Source: Marinobacter halodurans (lineage in GTDB: Bacteria > Pseudomonadota > Gammaproteobacteria > Pseudomonadales > Oleiphilaceae). From it: a stretch of DNA of 64,000 nt. Below the pieces are notes generated by a model that ran no database searches, had not been told where the DNA came from, and worked only from the letters and a program-made list of their open reading frames with translations. Shown in pieces: positions 39,906 through 47,605 of the stretch. Position numbers and translations under genes: made by a program. Where the stretch lies: contig NZ_SJDL01000023.1 of the NCBI RefSeq assembly GCF_004327985.1, positions 1 through 64,000 on the forward strand, given 5' to 3'. Positions within the stretch are counted from its first letter, which is position 1, and each line of letters starts with the position of its first letter.

Positions 39906-41309
39906 TCAGAGCGAATGGAGGAACTGGAGCAGGGCATCGCGCCGGTCTGCGTCCAGTGAACGGAAATGGTCGGTCGCCGCCCGGGCCTCGCCACCGTGCC
40001 AGAGAACGGCTTCCTGGAGGGTGCGGGCCCGCCCGTCATGGAGGAAGCCGGCCAGTGGGTTGACGGTCTGGGCCAGGCCGATGCCCCACAGCGGTTGCGT
40101 CCGCCATTCGGTGCCGCTGGCCAGGAACTCGCCGCGATGGTCGGCCAGTGCCGGACCCATGTCGTGCAGCAGCAGATCGGTGTAGGGCCAGATGGTCTGC
40201 TGACTCAGGTCGGGCCGGTCGGCCACCGTCCCGGTGGTGTGTTTGGGGGTATGGCAGGCCGCGCAGCCAATATCGTTGAAAATCCGGGCACCTTGCTGCA
40301 CCGCCGGCCGGTCCATGTCCCGGCGTTCCGGCACCGCCAGGCTGGCGGAATAGAAGCCGATGAAGCGGGCGATCTTGTCGCTGACTTCCGGCTCGCCGCC
40401 GTTGGCGAAGCGGTCGCATTGCTGCTCCGCAGAGCAGTCGGTGGCCGGCATCAGGGTGGAGGTCAGGCCCATGTCACCGGCAAAGGCGCCCATGGCCTGT
40501 TGCACCAGTGTGGGCTGGCCCGCCTTCCAGCCGAAACGGCCCATGACGGTGTCTTCCTTTTCGACATCCCAGACCCGGTTGGGACGGCCGGAAATACCGT
40601 CGCCGTCGGCGTCTTCCGGATCGGCATAGGCCATCAGCCGGGCCTCCGGCACGGCCGCGAGCAGGCCCAGGCCGATCATCGGCGGCGCCACCCGGGGCGA
40701 GGTCAGCAGGTCGTCAGGGAGTGGGCCGTAATTCGGGTTGGTGATGTGATAAACGGGACGCTGCAGGGTCACGGTCGAGCCATCGGCCAGGGTCTGGGTG
40801 ATCGGCTCCCAGGTGATCTCGAGGTCGGCCTCGGGTTTCTGGCCGGAAATGGCCGCCGTCTGCAATTGCCCCCCATACACGGGGGCCGGCTTCAGGCCAA
40901 CTTTCCTGATGAGTTCGGCATCCCGGACCGGATCCGTAGGCACGGACAGACGCAGGAACAGGGAAACCGGCGTTTCGCCCTCGGCGGGCGGGTTGCCGCG
41001 GCCGTCCTTGAGATGGCAGCCCTGGCAGGAATTGGTATTGAACATGGGGCCCAGGCCGTCGCGGGCGGCGGTGCTGGACGGCGCCTCGATCCAGGGGTTG
41101 CGGAAGAAGCTGTTACCCACGCTGAAGTCCAGACGCCTGGTCATGGACAGATTGCCCTGGGGCATCGAGTAAGCGTTGTGGTCGAACTGCCTGACCGAAC
41201 CCTCGCCGCCGCTCAGGGGGGTGTCCTGAATGGGCGGCACGTCGGCGGCGAAACCGGTCCCTGAAAGGAGCAGGGTGGATATAAAGGCAATGTGTCGTGG
41301 GATGTTCAT
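39906..41309 (-). CDS. Di-heme thiol oxidoreductase (DHOR) family protein
   Basis: This 467-aa periplasmic protein has a signal peptide (ending FAADV). Two c-type heme sites are visible, CQGCH (about residue 95) and CAACH (about 352). Two extra Cys (DCSAEQQC) lie near residue 285. It belongs to the DUF1111/di-heme oxidoreductase family found with imelysins and DUF1513. It may oxidise a substrate in the periplasm during iron acquisition; the reaction is unproven. A Fur-box-like site and a hairpin precede it. Confidence 0.88.
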   Translation of the reverse strand: MNIPRHIAFISTLLLSGTGFAADVPPIQDTPLSGGEGSVRQFDHNAYSMPQGNLSMTRRLDFSVGNSFFRNPWIEAPSSTAARDGLGPMFNTNSCQGCHLKDGRGNPPAEGETPVSLFLRLSVPTDPVRDAELIRKVGLKPAPVYGGQLQTAAISGQKPEADLEITWEPITQTLADGSTVTLQRPVYHITNPNYGPLPDDLLTSPRVAPPMIGLGLLAAVPEARLMAYADPEDADGDGISGRPNRVWDVEKEDTVMGRFGWKAGQPTLVQQAMGAFAGDMGLTSTLMPATDCSAEQQCDRFANGGEPEVSDKIARFIGFYSASLAVPERRDMDRPAVQQGARIFNDIGCAACHTPKHTTGTVADRPDLSQQTIWPYTDLLLHDMGPALADHRGEFLASGTEWRTQPLWGIGLAQTVNPLAGFLHDGRARTLQEAVLWHGGEARAATDHFRSLDADRRDALLQFLHSL

Positions 41310-41337
41310 ACAGCGGATACTATGGTCGATAGAACGG

Positions 41338-41368
41338 CAAAAGCCCGGCTATGGGTCGCCGGGCTTTT
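41338..41368. terminator. Bidirectional hairpin between imelysin and DHOR genes
   Basis: AAAAGCCCGGC pairs with GCCGGGCTTTT around TATGGGTC. Each strand ends in four T. It could end the upstream imelysin transcript or attenuate the DHOR message, whose Fur-like site is upstream of it. Confidence 0.65.
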
Positions 41369-41412
41369 CGATGCAGGGAGTCTACCAGAGTCGATGCGAA
41401 AGTCATCTATTT

Positions 41413-41431
41413 GTTAATGATTCGCATCAGC
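41413..41431. promoter_or_regulatory. Candidate Fur box upstream of the DHOR gene
   Basis: GTTAATGATTCGCATCAGC matches 13 of 19 positions of the Fur consensus. It lies just after the stop of the upstream imelysin gene and about 105 bp before the DHOR start. Confidence 0.55.
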
Positions 41432-41461
41432 ATGATGGCCCCTGTTCGGACGCGTGCCCTG

Positions 41462-42760
41462 TCAGAAGGTGTGTCCGGCATCGTCCGGCTTCATGGATTG
41501 AATGCCCAGCGTCTCGGACGCCTTCTCGATCTCACCGGTCTGGGTCACCAGGGCCGTGATGGCGGTACTGACCAATTCGGCGCCGCGGGCATTGCCGGGC
41601 GCAATCATCATGTCGAACGGCATCGGGTGGTCCTGGTTCTCCGCCGCATCCTTCAAGGTCTGGACGGCATCCATGGTGGCTGCCAGTTCATTGCGAAGCT
41701 GGCTGTCCAGTGCCGGATCCTGCTGTGCGACCAGATCGGACAGGGACGGGCCGGAGACCGTGCGGCCGTCGATCCGCGTATAGCGGCCCAGGTAGACGTT
41801 CTGGATACCCTTGGCGTCGTAGTAATGCGAGTTGTGGGTGTTGTCGCTGAAGCAGTCGTGCTCGTCCTCGTAGGAGTTGGCTTCCAGCGCCACTTTCATG
41901 CGCTCGCCGGCCAGTTCACCCAGGGACAGCGAGCCCATGCCGAACAGCATCTTCTGGATGGCCGCGCTCGGCTCCATGGCCAGCAGTTCGGCGCGGTAGT
42001 TGTCGCTGCTGCCCGGTGCCCACTGCGCCGTCATCCACTCGAGATCGGAGACCAGCAGATCGGTGATGGCATCGAGGTAGGCGGCGCGGCGGTCGCAATG
42101 ACCGTGGCTGCAACCTTCGCCCTGGACATAATCGGTGTAGGGGCGCTCGCCGTTACCGGCATCGAAGCCATGCAGGTCCTGTCCCCACAGCAGGAATTCG
42201 ATGGCGTGGTAACCGGTTGCCACGTTCGCCTCGGAGCCGCCGATCTCGTTAAGGTCGGCCAGCAGGCCCGATGTCAGGCTGGAGACATCGATGGTTTCCC
42301 CGCCAATGGTGATGGACTGGCTGGCAATGATGTTGACGGTCGCGCCGGCGTTGCCCAGCTCGTGCTGGTAGTCGCTGGTGTCGACGTAATCGATCAGGCC
42401 TTCGTCCAGCGGCCAGGCGTTGAGCTGGCCTTCCCAGTCGTCCACGATGGCGTTACCGAAGCGGAACACTTCCGACTGTTGATAGGGCACGCGGGAGGCC
42501 AGCCAGGCTTGCCTGGCAGCCGCCAGCGTCTGTTCGCCGGGGTGGGCGATGAAGGCGTCCGTGGCTTCATCCAGTGCCCGGGCACTGATCAGCGCGTCCT
42601 GATAGGTGGCGTGGGCAATGTCGGTGTAGTTCTCGACCGCACCGGCAGGTGTTGCCGGCTCAGCGGATCCGGATGTGCCCTGCAGTGAGCTGCAGGCCGC
42701 CAGCGCAATCGGCGCGGTGATGGCGACGGTCAGCGCCTGGATAGGAAAGCGAGCCCCCAT
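41462..42760 (-). CDS. Imelysin-family iron-regulated lipoprotein-like protein
   Basis: This 432-aa protein has a signal with possible lipobox LAAC (about residue 22). An imelysin domain follows with the intact GxHxxE motif (GYHAIEFLLWGQDL) and ARQAWLASRVPYQQSEVFRFG. Two further Cys pairs (GEGCSHGHCD, HDCFSD) lie in loops. It resembles the insulin-cleaving/iron-regulated IrpA-like proteins. It is first of the cluster: imelysin, DHOR, second imelysin, DUF1513. Expression under Fur is inferred from nearby sites. Confidence 0.88.
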   Translation of the reverse strand: MGARFPIQALTVAITAPIALAACSSLQGTSGSAEPATPAGAVENYTDIAHATYQDALISARALDEATDAFIAHPGEQTLAAARQAWLASRVPYQQSEVFRFGNAIVDDWEGQLNAWPLDEGLIDYVDTSDYQHELGNAGATVNIIASQSITIGGETIDVSSLTSGLLADLNEIGGSEANVATGYHAIEFLLWGQDLHGFDAGNGERPYTDYVQGEGCSHGHCDRRAAYLDAITDLLVSDLEWMTAQWAPGSSDNYRAELLAMEPSAAIQKMLFGMGSLSLGELAGERMKVALEANSYEDEHDCFSDNTHNSHYYDAKGIQNVYLGRYTRIDGRTVSGPSLSDLVAQQDPALDSQLRNELAATMDAVQTLKDAAENQDHPMPFDMMIAPGNARGAELVSTAITALVTQTGEIEKASETLGIQSMKPDDAGHTF

Positions 42761-42793
42761 GGAATTCTCCCTGTCAACGAGTATGCGTTAAAT

Positions 42794-42812
42794 GTTATTA
42801 ATGAGACTAATT
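42794..42812. promoter_or_regulatory. Weak candidate Fur box before the first imelysin
   Basis: GTTATTAATGAGACTAATT matches only 10 of 19 consensus positions. The AT-rich stretch 34-52 bp before the imelysin start is the natural promoter place, so it is listed at low confidence. Confidence 0.35.
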
Positions 42813-42926
42813 TGTATTTGCGATTATAAGGTGATGGATGCGAAATGCAATCGTTTACGTCGTGCTGTTGCCGGAGGCTTGGCAATGCGGCCTAATACCG
42901 TTTTCTGATCGGGAGCGCCGCGTTTT

Positions 42927-43769
42927 ATGCTGAGTTATCTTCATGCCTTCCATGCGGGCAACTTTGCCGATGTGCAGAAGCACCTGGGGCTGTTCCTGGC
43001 CCTGAAGATGATGCAGGCCAAGCCCTCCGGTATCGCCTGCTTTGACACCCATGCGGGCAGCGCCCGTTATGATCTCCAGAGTGAGCGGCCGCGCAAGACG
43101 GGCGAGGCAGAAGGTGGTATCCAGCGGCTATGGCAGATGCGCCGTCACTTGCAGGATCCGGAGTGGGCGTCATTCTGGAACGTCATCGGGGTTGCAGAGG
43201 GTGCGGAGCAGGTGCGCTTCTATCCCGGATCGCCGGCCTGGCTCGAAGCATTGGCCCGGGAACAGGATCCGGTGACCGCCTTTGAGCTCCACAGCGGCGA
43301 GAGCAGCCTGTTACAGGATTGGGCGCGGGAACGCCGGGCACACGTGGTTGCGGGCGATGGCTTTCGCGGCCTGCTGGCGGAACTGCCGCCTCCGACACCG
43401 CGCCTGCTGACGCTGATCGACCCGCCCTATGAAGTGAAGGACGACTACATGACGACGGCGGAGACGGTGATCAAGGCCTGGAAGCGGTGTCGTCACGGCG
43501 TCTATCTAGTATGGTATCCCCTGTTACCCGAAGCCCGGCACGAGGCAATGATCCGTCGCCTGCAGGACAGCCCCGTCACCAAAGTGCTCCAGTGCCACTA
43601 TCTGCTGGATAAGAGCCCGGCCCGAGGCATGTACGGCTCCGGCCTGCTGCTGGTGAATCCGCCCTGGGGATGGGGTGATCGCCTGCAGTCGATGCTGGAC
43701 GACGTCGCCGCCTGTGGGGCCATCGCAGCCCGCCAGCAAGTGGCCTGGGCCGTCCCGGAGCAGGGATGA
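42927..43769 (+). CDS. rlmJ: 23S rRNA m6A2030 methyltransferase RlmJ
   Basis: This 280-aa methyltransferase is full length. It begins with the family-specific MLSYLHAFHAGNFADVQKH, has FDTHAGSARYDL as the SAM-binding start, and carries the catalytic DPPY motif (LIDPPYEVKDDY). RlmJ N6-methylates A2030 of 23S rRNA. It is divergent from the iron cluster, with GGGAG before its ATG. Confidence 0.95.
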   Translation: MLSYLHAFHAGNFADVQKHLGLFLALKMMQAKPSGIACFDTHAGSARYDLQSERPRKTGEAEGGIQRLWQMRRHLQDPEWASFWNVIGVAEGAEQVRFYPGSPAWLEALAREQDPVTAFELHSGESSLLQDWARERRAHVVAGDGFRGLLAELPPPTPRLLTLIDPPYEVKDDYMTTAETVIKAWKRCRHGVYLVWYPLLPEARHEAMIRRLQDSPVTKVLQCHYLLDKSPARGMYGSGLLLVNPPWGWGDRLQSMLDDVAACGAIAARQQVAWAVPEQG

Positions 43770-43843
43770 CGGACGGGGGCGGAAGGGGAAACGGTCTTTT
43801 AACTCGCACGGTCCGTGCAACTCACAGCGAAAAGGAGAGCTTG

Positions 43844-44254
43844 ATGACGTCAATCCATCCGTCCCGGCCGAGACTGGAATCGCTGGTCAGGCAGTTTGCG
43901 CCGGATGAGCCGGTCGTGATGCTGAACCTGCTGCGTTTCCGTGAGGATGCCGCTTACGCCGAAGAGGACAACGAGGCGCCCTGCAGTGGTCGGGAAGCCT
44001 ATGCCCGCTACAGCAAGCTGGCCCTCGCCCAGCTCAGCAAGGTCGAAGCACAGCCGGAATGGGTCGGAGAGGCCATGGTGCCGGTTATTGCCCCGGAGGA
44101 TGAAGACTGGGACGAAGTCCTGCTGGTGCGTTATCCGTCGGCGCAGGCTTTCCTTTCAATGGTTTCCGATCCGGAGTACCAGGCGATCGTCCACCACCGG
44201 ACCGCCGCCCTGGTGGATTCACGGTTGATCGCCATGCGTCCCAGGAAGTCTTGA
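43844..44254 (+). CDS. DUF1330-like protein
   Basis: This 136-aa protein starts at ATG 43844 (AAGGAG upstream). It has a ferredoxin-like dimeric alpha/beta barrel pattern: PVVMLNLLRFRE, REAYARYSKLALAQLSK, VLLVRYPSAQAFLSMVSDPEYQAI and HHRTAALVDSRLIAM. This matches the DUF1330 family of unknown function. The next small gene begins two bases after its stop, suggesting coupling. Confidence 0.85.
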   Translation: MTSIHPSRPRLESLVRQFAPDEPVVMLNLLRFREDAAYAEEDNEAPCSGREAYARYSKLALAQLSKVEAQPEWVGEAMVPVIAPEDEDWDEVLLVRYPSAQAFLSMVSDPEYQAIVHHRTAALVDSRLIAMRPRKS

Positions 44255-44255
44255 T

Positions 44256-44546
44256 ATGACAGAGGCTGGCGGCGCCAGGCCACCTTTGCGTGAGCTGGTC
44301 TCCAGGGATCAGTGGACGCTCCCGGCAGCCACGGTTCGGCTTACCCTGCGGGATGCCTCCAACGTGTTTGTCGAGCGCGTCCGCCATTCCAACTGGTTGC
44401 TGGATGATTTGCCTGAGGAGCAGGACGCGCTGCAGCCCCTGTCACGGCGCCAGCTTGTTTCGGCTTATTTCCAACCTCACGATCCGGGGCAAGGCGGTCC
44501 TGCGCCAGATGAACGTCCGCCAGGTCACCACGCCGGTCGTGGCTGA
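44256..44546 (+). CDS. Hypothetical protein coupled to the DUF1330 gene
   Basis: This 96-aa frame begins one base after the DUF1330 stop, which suggests real translation, but I recognise no family. The first ~70 residues look plausible (TVRLTLRDASNVFVERVRHSNWLLDDLPEEQ). The last ~25 are rich in Pro and Gly and look less natural. Another frame over 44465-44545 gives a more protein-like string (LTIRGKAVLRQMNVRQVTTPVV), so a frameshift near 44465 is possible. Confidence 0.42.
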   Translation: MTEAGGARPPLRELVSRDQWTLPAATVRLTLRDASNVFVERVRHSNWLLDDLPEEQDALQPLSRRQLVSAYFQPHDPGQGGPAPDERPPGHHAGRG

Positions 44547-44577
44547 CTGCACTTACCCGACGAAAGGACATGTCCCC

Positions 44578-45597
44578 ATGAAACAGCGTCTCTCCATTGC
44601 CCTGCTGCTGTCATCCGCCCTGTTGACCGGGTGTGCCGGCGCGCCTGCCGCCCCGGAGTCGGCCGGCCCCTCGACACTGACACCGGGGCGCTACGTCAGC
44701 GCCGATGACAGCCAGGTCTGGGTTTTCTGGGGCAACGGTATGTATGAGCGTCGTGTGACCCGCGAGGGGGAGCCGCCCCGCTACGACCACGGCCAATGGT
44801 GGCGGGTGACCGACGGCGGCACGGTGGTGGCCCATGGCGGTGGCGAAACACCAACGATGCTGCAGCTCGGGGAGGACGAGACCATCACGCTGCAGGGAGT
44901 GGGCGGCTCCGGGTCCGCCGTGCTCTCGCTGGATGACGATGAGCCGGAACCCCTGGAGGACGATCGTCCCATGGCGGTTTGTTTCATGGCCCAGGCTGAT
45001 GCAGCACTGGCCTATGACCCGATGACCATGCGCAACTGGCCGGTGGCGATGGAGCGGGCGTTCCCCGAGCTTGAGGCGGCATACCGCCAGTCCGGCCGGC
45101 GGCCTCCCGAGCGTCTGCCGGTGATCGTCCAGGGGCACTGGGCCGAGGGCGAGGCGCCGGATAGTGACGACCCCCAGCTGTTCCTGGATGTCGGCGGCCT
45201 GCAACAGGTGATGGATCTGGGCGAGAACCGGTGTCCGGCAGTGTCGCTGCAGGACGGCAACTGGTACCTGACCCACCTCAATGGCCATCCCGTGCCGGCG
45301 GAGCCCGGTCAGCAGCCCATATTTGTCCGTTTTGGTGAAGATCGCCGTGTGTCCGGCCTGGCCGGCTGCAACCGCTTTTCCGGCCCTTTCGAGCGTCGCC
45401 GGGACGCCCTCTCGCTTGGGCCGCTGGCGACCTCGCGCATGATGTGTCCACGCCGGGCAGAGACTGAACAGGCGTTCCTGAAGGTGCTGGACGAAACCGA
45501 GCGGTTTGCGATCGAGGGGCGTAGCCTGTTCCTGATGGAACAGACCGGGCAGGTATTGGCGGTGCTGGAAATGCGCCCGGCCAAGGCCGAACAGTAA
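44578..45597 (+). CDS. META-domain (HslJ-like) lipoprotein
   Basis: This 339-aa protein has lipobox LLTGC (Cys19). An N-terminal NlpE-like beta part (YVSADDSQVWVFWGNGMYERRV) and a middle region with one Cys-rich stretch follow. The C-terminal META/HslJ domain (about 225-335) has WYLTHLNGHPVP, GLAGCNRFSG and LATSRMMCP, the two Cys of the META fold. Such proteins are outer-membrane lipoproteins linked to heat, metal or antibiotic tolerance in relatives; the role here is unknown. The start is ATG 44578. Confidence 0.85.
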   Translation: MKQRLSIALLLSSALLTGCAGAPAAPESAGPSTLTPGRYVSADDSQVWVFWGNGMYERRVTREGEPPRYDHGQWWRVTDGGTVVAHGGGETPTMLQLGEDETITLQGVGGSGSAVLSLDDDEPEPLEDDRPMAVCFMAQADAALAYDPMTMRNWPVAMERAFPELEAAYRQSGRRPPERLPVIVQGHWAEGEAPDSDDPQLFLDVGGLQQVMDLGENRCPAVSLQDGNWYLTHLNGHPVPAEPGQQPIFVRFGEDRRVSGLAGCNRFSGPFERRRDALSLGPLATSRMMCPRRAETEQAFLKVLDETERFAIEGRSLFLMEQTGQVLAVLEMRPAKAEQ

Positions 45598-45627
45598 AGA
45601 CATGCAGGAGTGATAGGAGGCTCCCGT

Positions 45628-45656
45628 AAAAAAGGCGTGGCCGGAGCCACGCCTTT
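45628..45656 (-). terminator. Terminator shared by META lipoprotein and dctP
   Basis: AAAGGCGTGGC and GCCACGCCTTT pair around CGGA. The minus strand ends in six T, which fits termination of the dctP transcript; on the plus strand only three T follow. Confidence 0.8.
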
Positions 45657-45679
45657 CGAACAGGAAGCCGTAGTGGGGA

Positions 45680-46798
45680 TTACTCTCCCTGCTCCATTTC
45701 GGCTTCTTTCTCTTTCACCATGGAGGTGATGGTGTCGAGGACCTTCTTACCGCGGTCGCCCGCTTCCTTGATGTAGATATCCCGCACCGGCATGCTCGCC
45801 TTGCGGAACGCTTCACGCTGCTCGTCGGTCAGCGTGATGATCTTGATATCGCTGTTTTCCTTGATCTTGTCCAGACGCTTCTGGTTGAACTCTTCCTGCT
45901 TCTTGTAGATGTAGTCCACCAGGTTGTCGCGCGCGTCGTCCAGGATCTTGCGCTGGTCGTCCGGCAGGCCGTCATACCAGTCCTTGCCGGCAATGACCGT
46001 GGAGATGAACTGGGCGTGGTGCGCCATGGTCATGTAGTTCTGCACCTCGTAGAAGCTCATTTCCTCGATCGCGAAGATGGGGTTGACCTGGCCATCGATC
46101 TGCTTCAACTGCAGGCCACTGTAGACCTCGGAGTAGGGCATCGGCGTCGGGTTGGCGCCGTAGGCCTTGTAGGACTCGGTCAGGATGGGTGAGGTCATGG
46201 TCCGCATCTTGAAATCTTCGAAATCGGCCGGCGTGCGCAGGGCCTTGTTACCGGTCCAGACCATCCAGCCCTCCGGCACAATGCTCAGCAGTTCAAGACC
46301 CTGGGAGTTGTAACGATCGGCGAACAGGTCATGCACCTTGTCGCTGGACAGCACTTCCTTGTTCACGTCGTTGTCGTCGGACAGGACGAAGTGAAGGGTG
46401 AAAACGCCCACTTCCGGAATGACGGAGGCCAGGTGCCCCGGCGAAGCAAACGCCAGTTCGACAGCGCCCTGCTGTACCAGCTCAGTCAGCTGGGACGAGG
46501 TGCCCAGGGAGCCGTAAGGATAGATTTCGACCTTGATGTTGCCGTCGGAGGCCTTTTCAACCTCTTTCTTGAATTCTTTCGCGTAGGCGTCCTGGACACT
46601 GCCTTCGATTTCTTCCAGGGCAAAACGCCAGGTGACGGTGTCACTGCTCTTGGCAGCCTGTTCGGAGGATGAGCTTGAGGACTCCTGTTGCGTATTGGCT
46701 TCCTTGTTCGCGCTGTCGTCACCTGAATCTGAACATCCAACCAGGATGAATGACATCAGAATGGTCAGGCTTCCAAGCCAGCGAATGAGTGTTCTCAT
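45680..46798 (-). CDS. TRAP transporter solute-binding lipoprotein (DctP family)
   Basis: This 372-aa protein starts at ATG 46798 with AAAGGAG upstream. It has a lipoprotein signal (LVGC near residue 26), an unusual Ser/Gln-rich linker, and a DctP-type periplasmic binding domain (about 55-360; VTWRFALEEIEGSVQDAYAKEF, PTPMPYSEVYSGLQLKQIDGQ). DctP proteins capture carboxylates and deliver them to DctQM. It is lipid-anchored rather than free. The gene is divergent from dctQM, 129 bp away. Ligand is unknown. Confidence 0.92.
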   Translation of the reverse strand: MRTLIRWLGSLTILMSFILVGCSDSGDDSANKEANTQQESSSSSSEQAAKSSDTVTWRFALEEIEGSVQDAYAKEFKKEVEKASDGNIKVEIYPYGSLGTSSQLTELVQQGAVELAFASPGHLASVIPEVGVFTLHFVLSDDNDVNKEVLSSDKVHDLFADRYNSQGLELLSIVPEGWMVWTGNKALRTPADFEDFKMRTMTSPILTESYKAYGANPTPMPYSEVYSGLQLKQIDGQVNPIFAIEEMSFYEVQNYMTMAHHAQFISTVIAGKDWYDGLPDDQRKILDDARDNLVDYIYKKQEEFNQKRLDKIKENSDIKIITLTDEQREAFRKASMPVRDIYIKEAGDRGKKVLDTITSMVKEKEAEMEQGE

Positions 46799-46927
46799 GT
46801 TCTTATCTCCTTTGAGTTCTAACCAATGTGCCCACGATAACACACTATCAAATAGACATATTTCTTGAAGTCTGCCATCTATTACAACGTATACTGTATT
46901 TACCGGAAAAGAAAATGGAGCGAAACC

Positions 46928-47605
46928 ATGGCAGAATCCAGGGGCGCGTCCGATGGCCCAGAACAAGGGAAGGGGAAGAAAAAAGGGCCCTTTCAAATGA
47001 TCGATACCGGTCTCAACGTTATTGAGCAGGGTATCCTCATTGTCGGTATTCTAGTGATGGCGATTGCCGCCATCGTTGGTGTATTTGCCCGGAATCTGGG
47101 GCACAGCCTCTCATTCGTTGATGAGCTGGCGCAGTTGCTGGTGGTGATCGTCACGTTTGTCGGTGTCGGTCACGGGGTGCGCAACGCGCGCCATATCAGG
47201 GTCTCGGCCCTGCATGACCTGCTGCCGCCGCTGGGGCAGAAAATCCTGCTCACGTTCGTGAGTTTTTTTTCCTGCGCGTTGCTGGCCCTGCTGGCCGTCT
47301 ATTCCATCGACTACATCCAGAACCTGCATAAATCGGGGCGGGTGATGCCATCGATGCAGTTTCCCCTCTGGATTCCTTACCTGATTGTCCCCATCGGTCT
47401 GTTTGTTGGATCGGTTCAGTTCTTCCTGGCGGGTGTGCGCAACCTGATCAGCGACGGCGCGTGGCTGTCGTGGCATCACCGGGATGAATATGAAGAGGAG
47501 CTGGCAGTCGAAGGTGGCCTGTCGAAGGAAGAGCAGGATTACTACGAGCAACAGGTGGCTGAGGCCGAGAAGAAACAGGCAGGCGGGGAGAAAACCGATG
47601 GATAA
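46928..47605 (+). CDS. TRAP transporter small permease (DctQ)
   Basis: This 225-aa protein has four membrane helices (IEQGILIVGILVMAIAAIVGVF, LVVIVTFVGVGHGV, ILLTFVSFFSCALLALLAVY, IPYLIVPIGLFVGSVQFFL). It also has an acidic, Lys/Glu-rich C-terminal tail (about 40 residues) that is longer than usual. The DctQ pattern around FVDELAQLLVVIVTFVGVGHGVRNARHIRV is clear. Start is ATG 46928 with GGAG upstream. It overlaps the large permease gene by 8 nt. Confidence 0.9.
   Translation: MAESRGASDGPEQGKGKKKGPFQMIDTGLNVIEQGILIVGILVMAIAAIVGVFARNLGHSLSFVDELAQLLVVIVTFVGVGHGVRNARHIRVSALHDLLPPLGQKILLTFVSFFSCALLALLAVYSIDYIQNLHKSGRVMPSMQFPLWIPYLIVPIGLFVGSVQFFLAGVRNLISDGAWLSWHHRDEYEEELAVEGGLSKEEQDYYEQQVAEAEKKQAGGEKTDG

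Noticed and set aside
42794-42812. A confident Fur box before the first imelysin
   Set aside because: Only 10 of 19 consensus positions match, so it is kept as a low-confidence site rather than a firm call.
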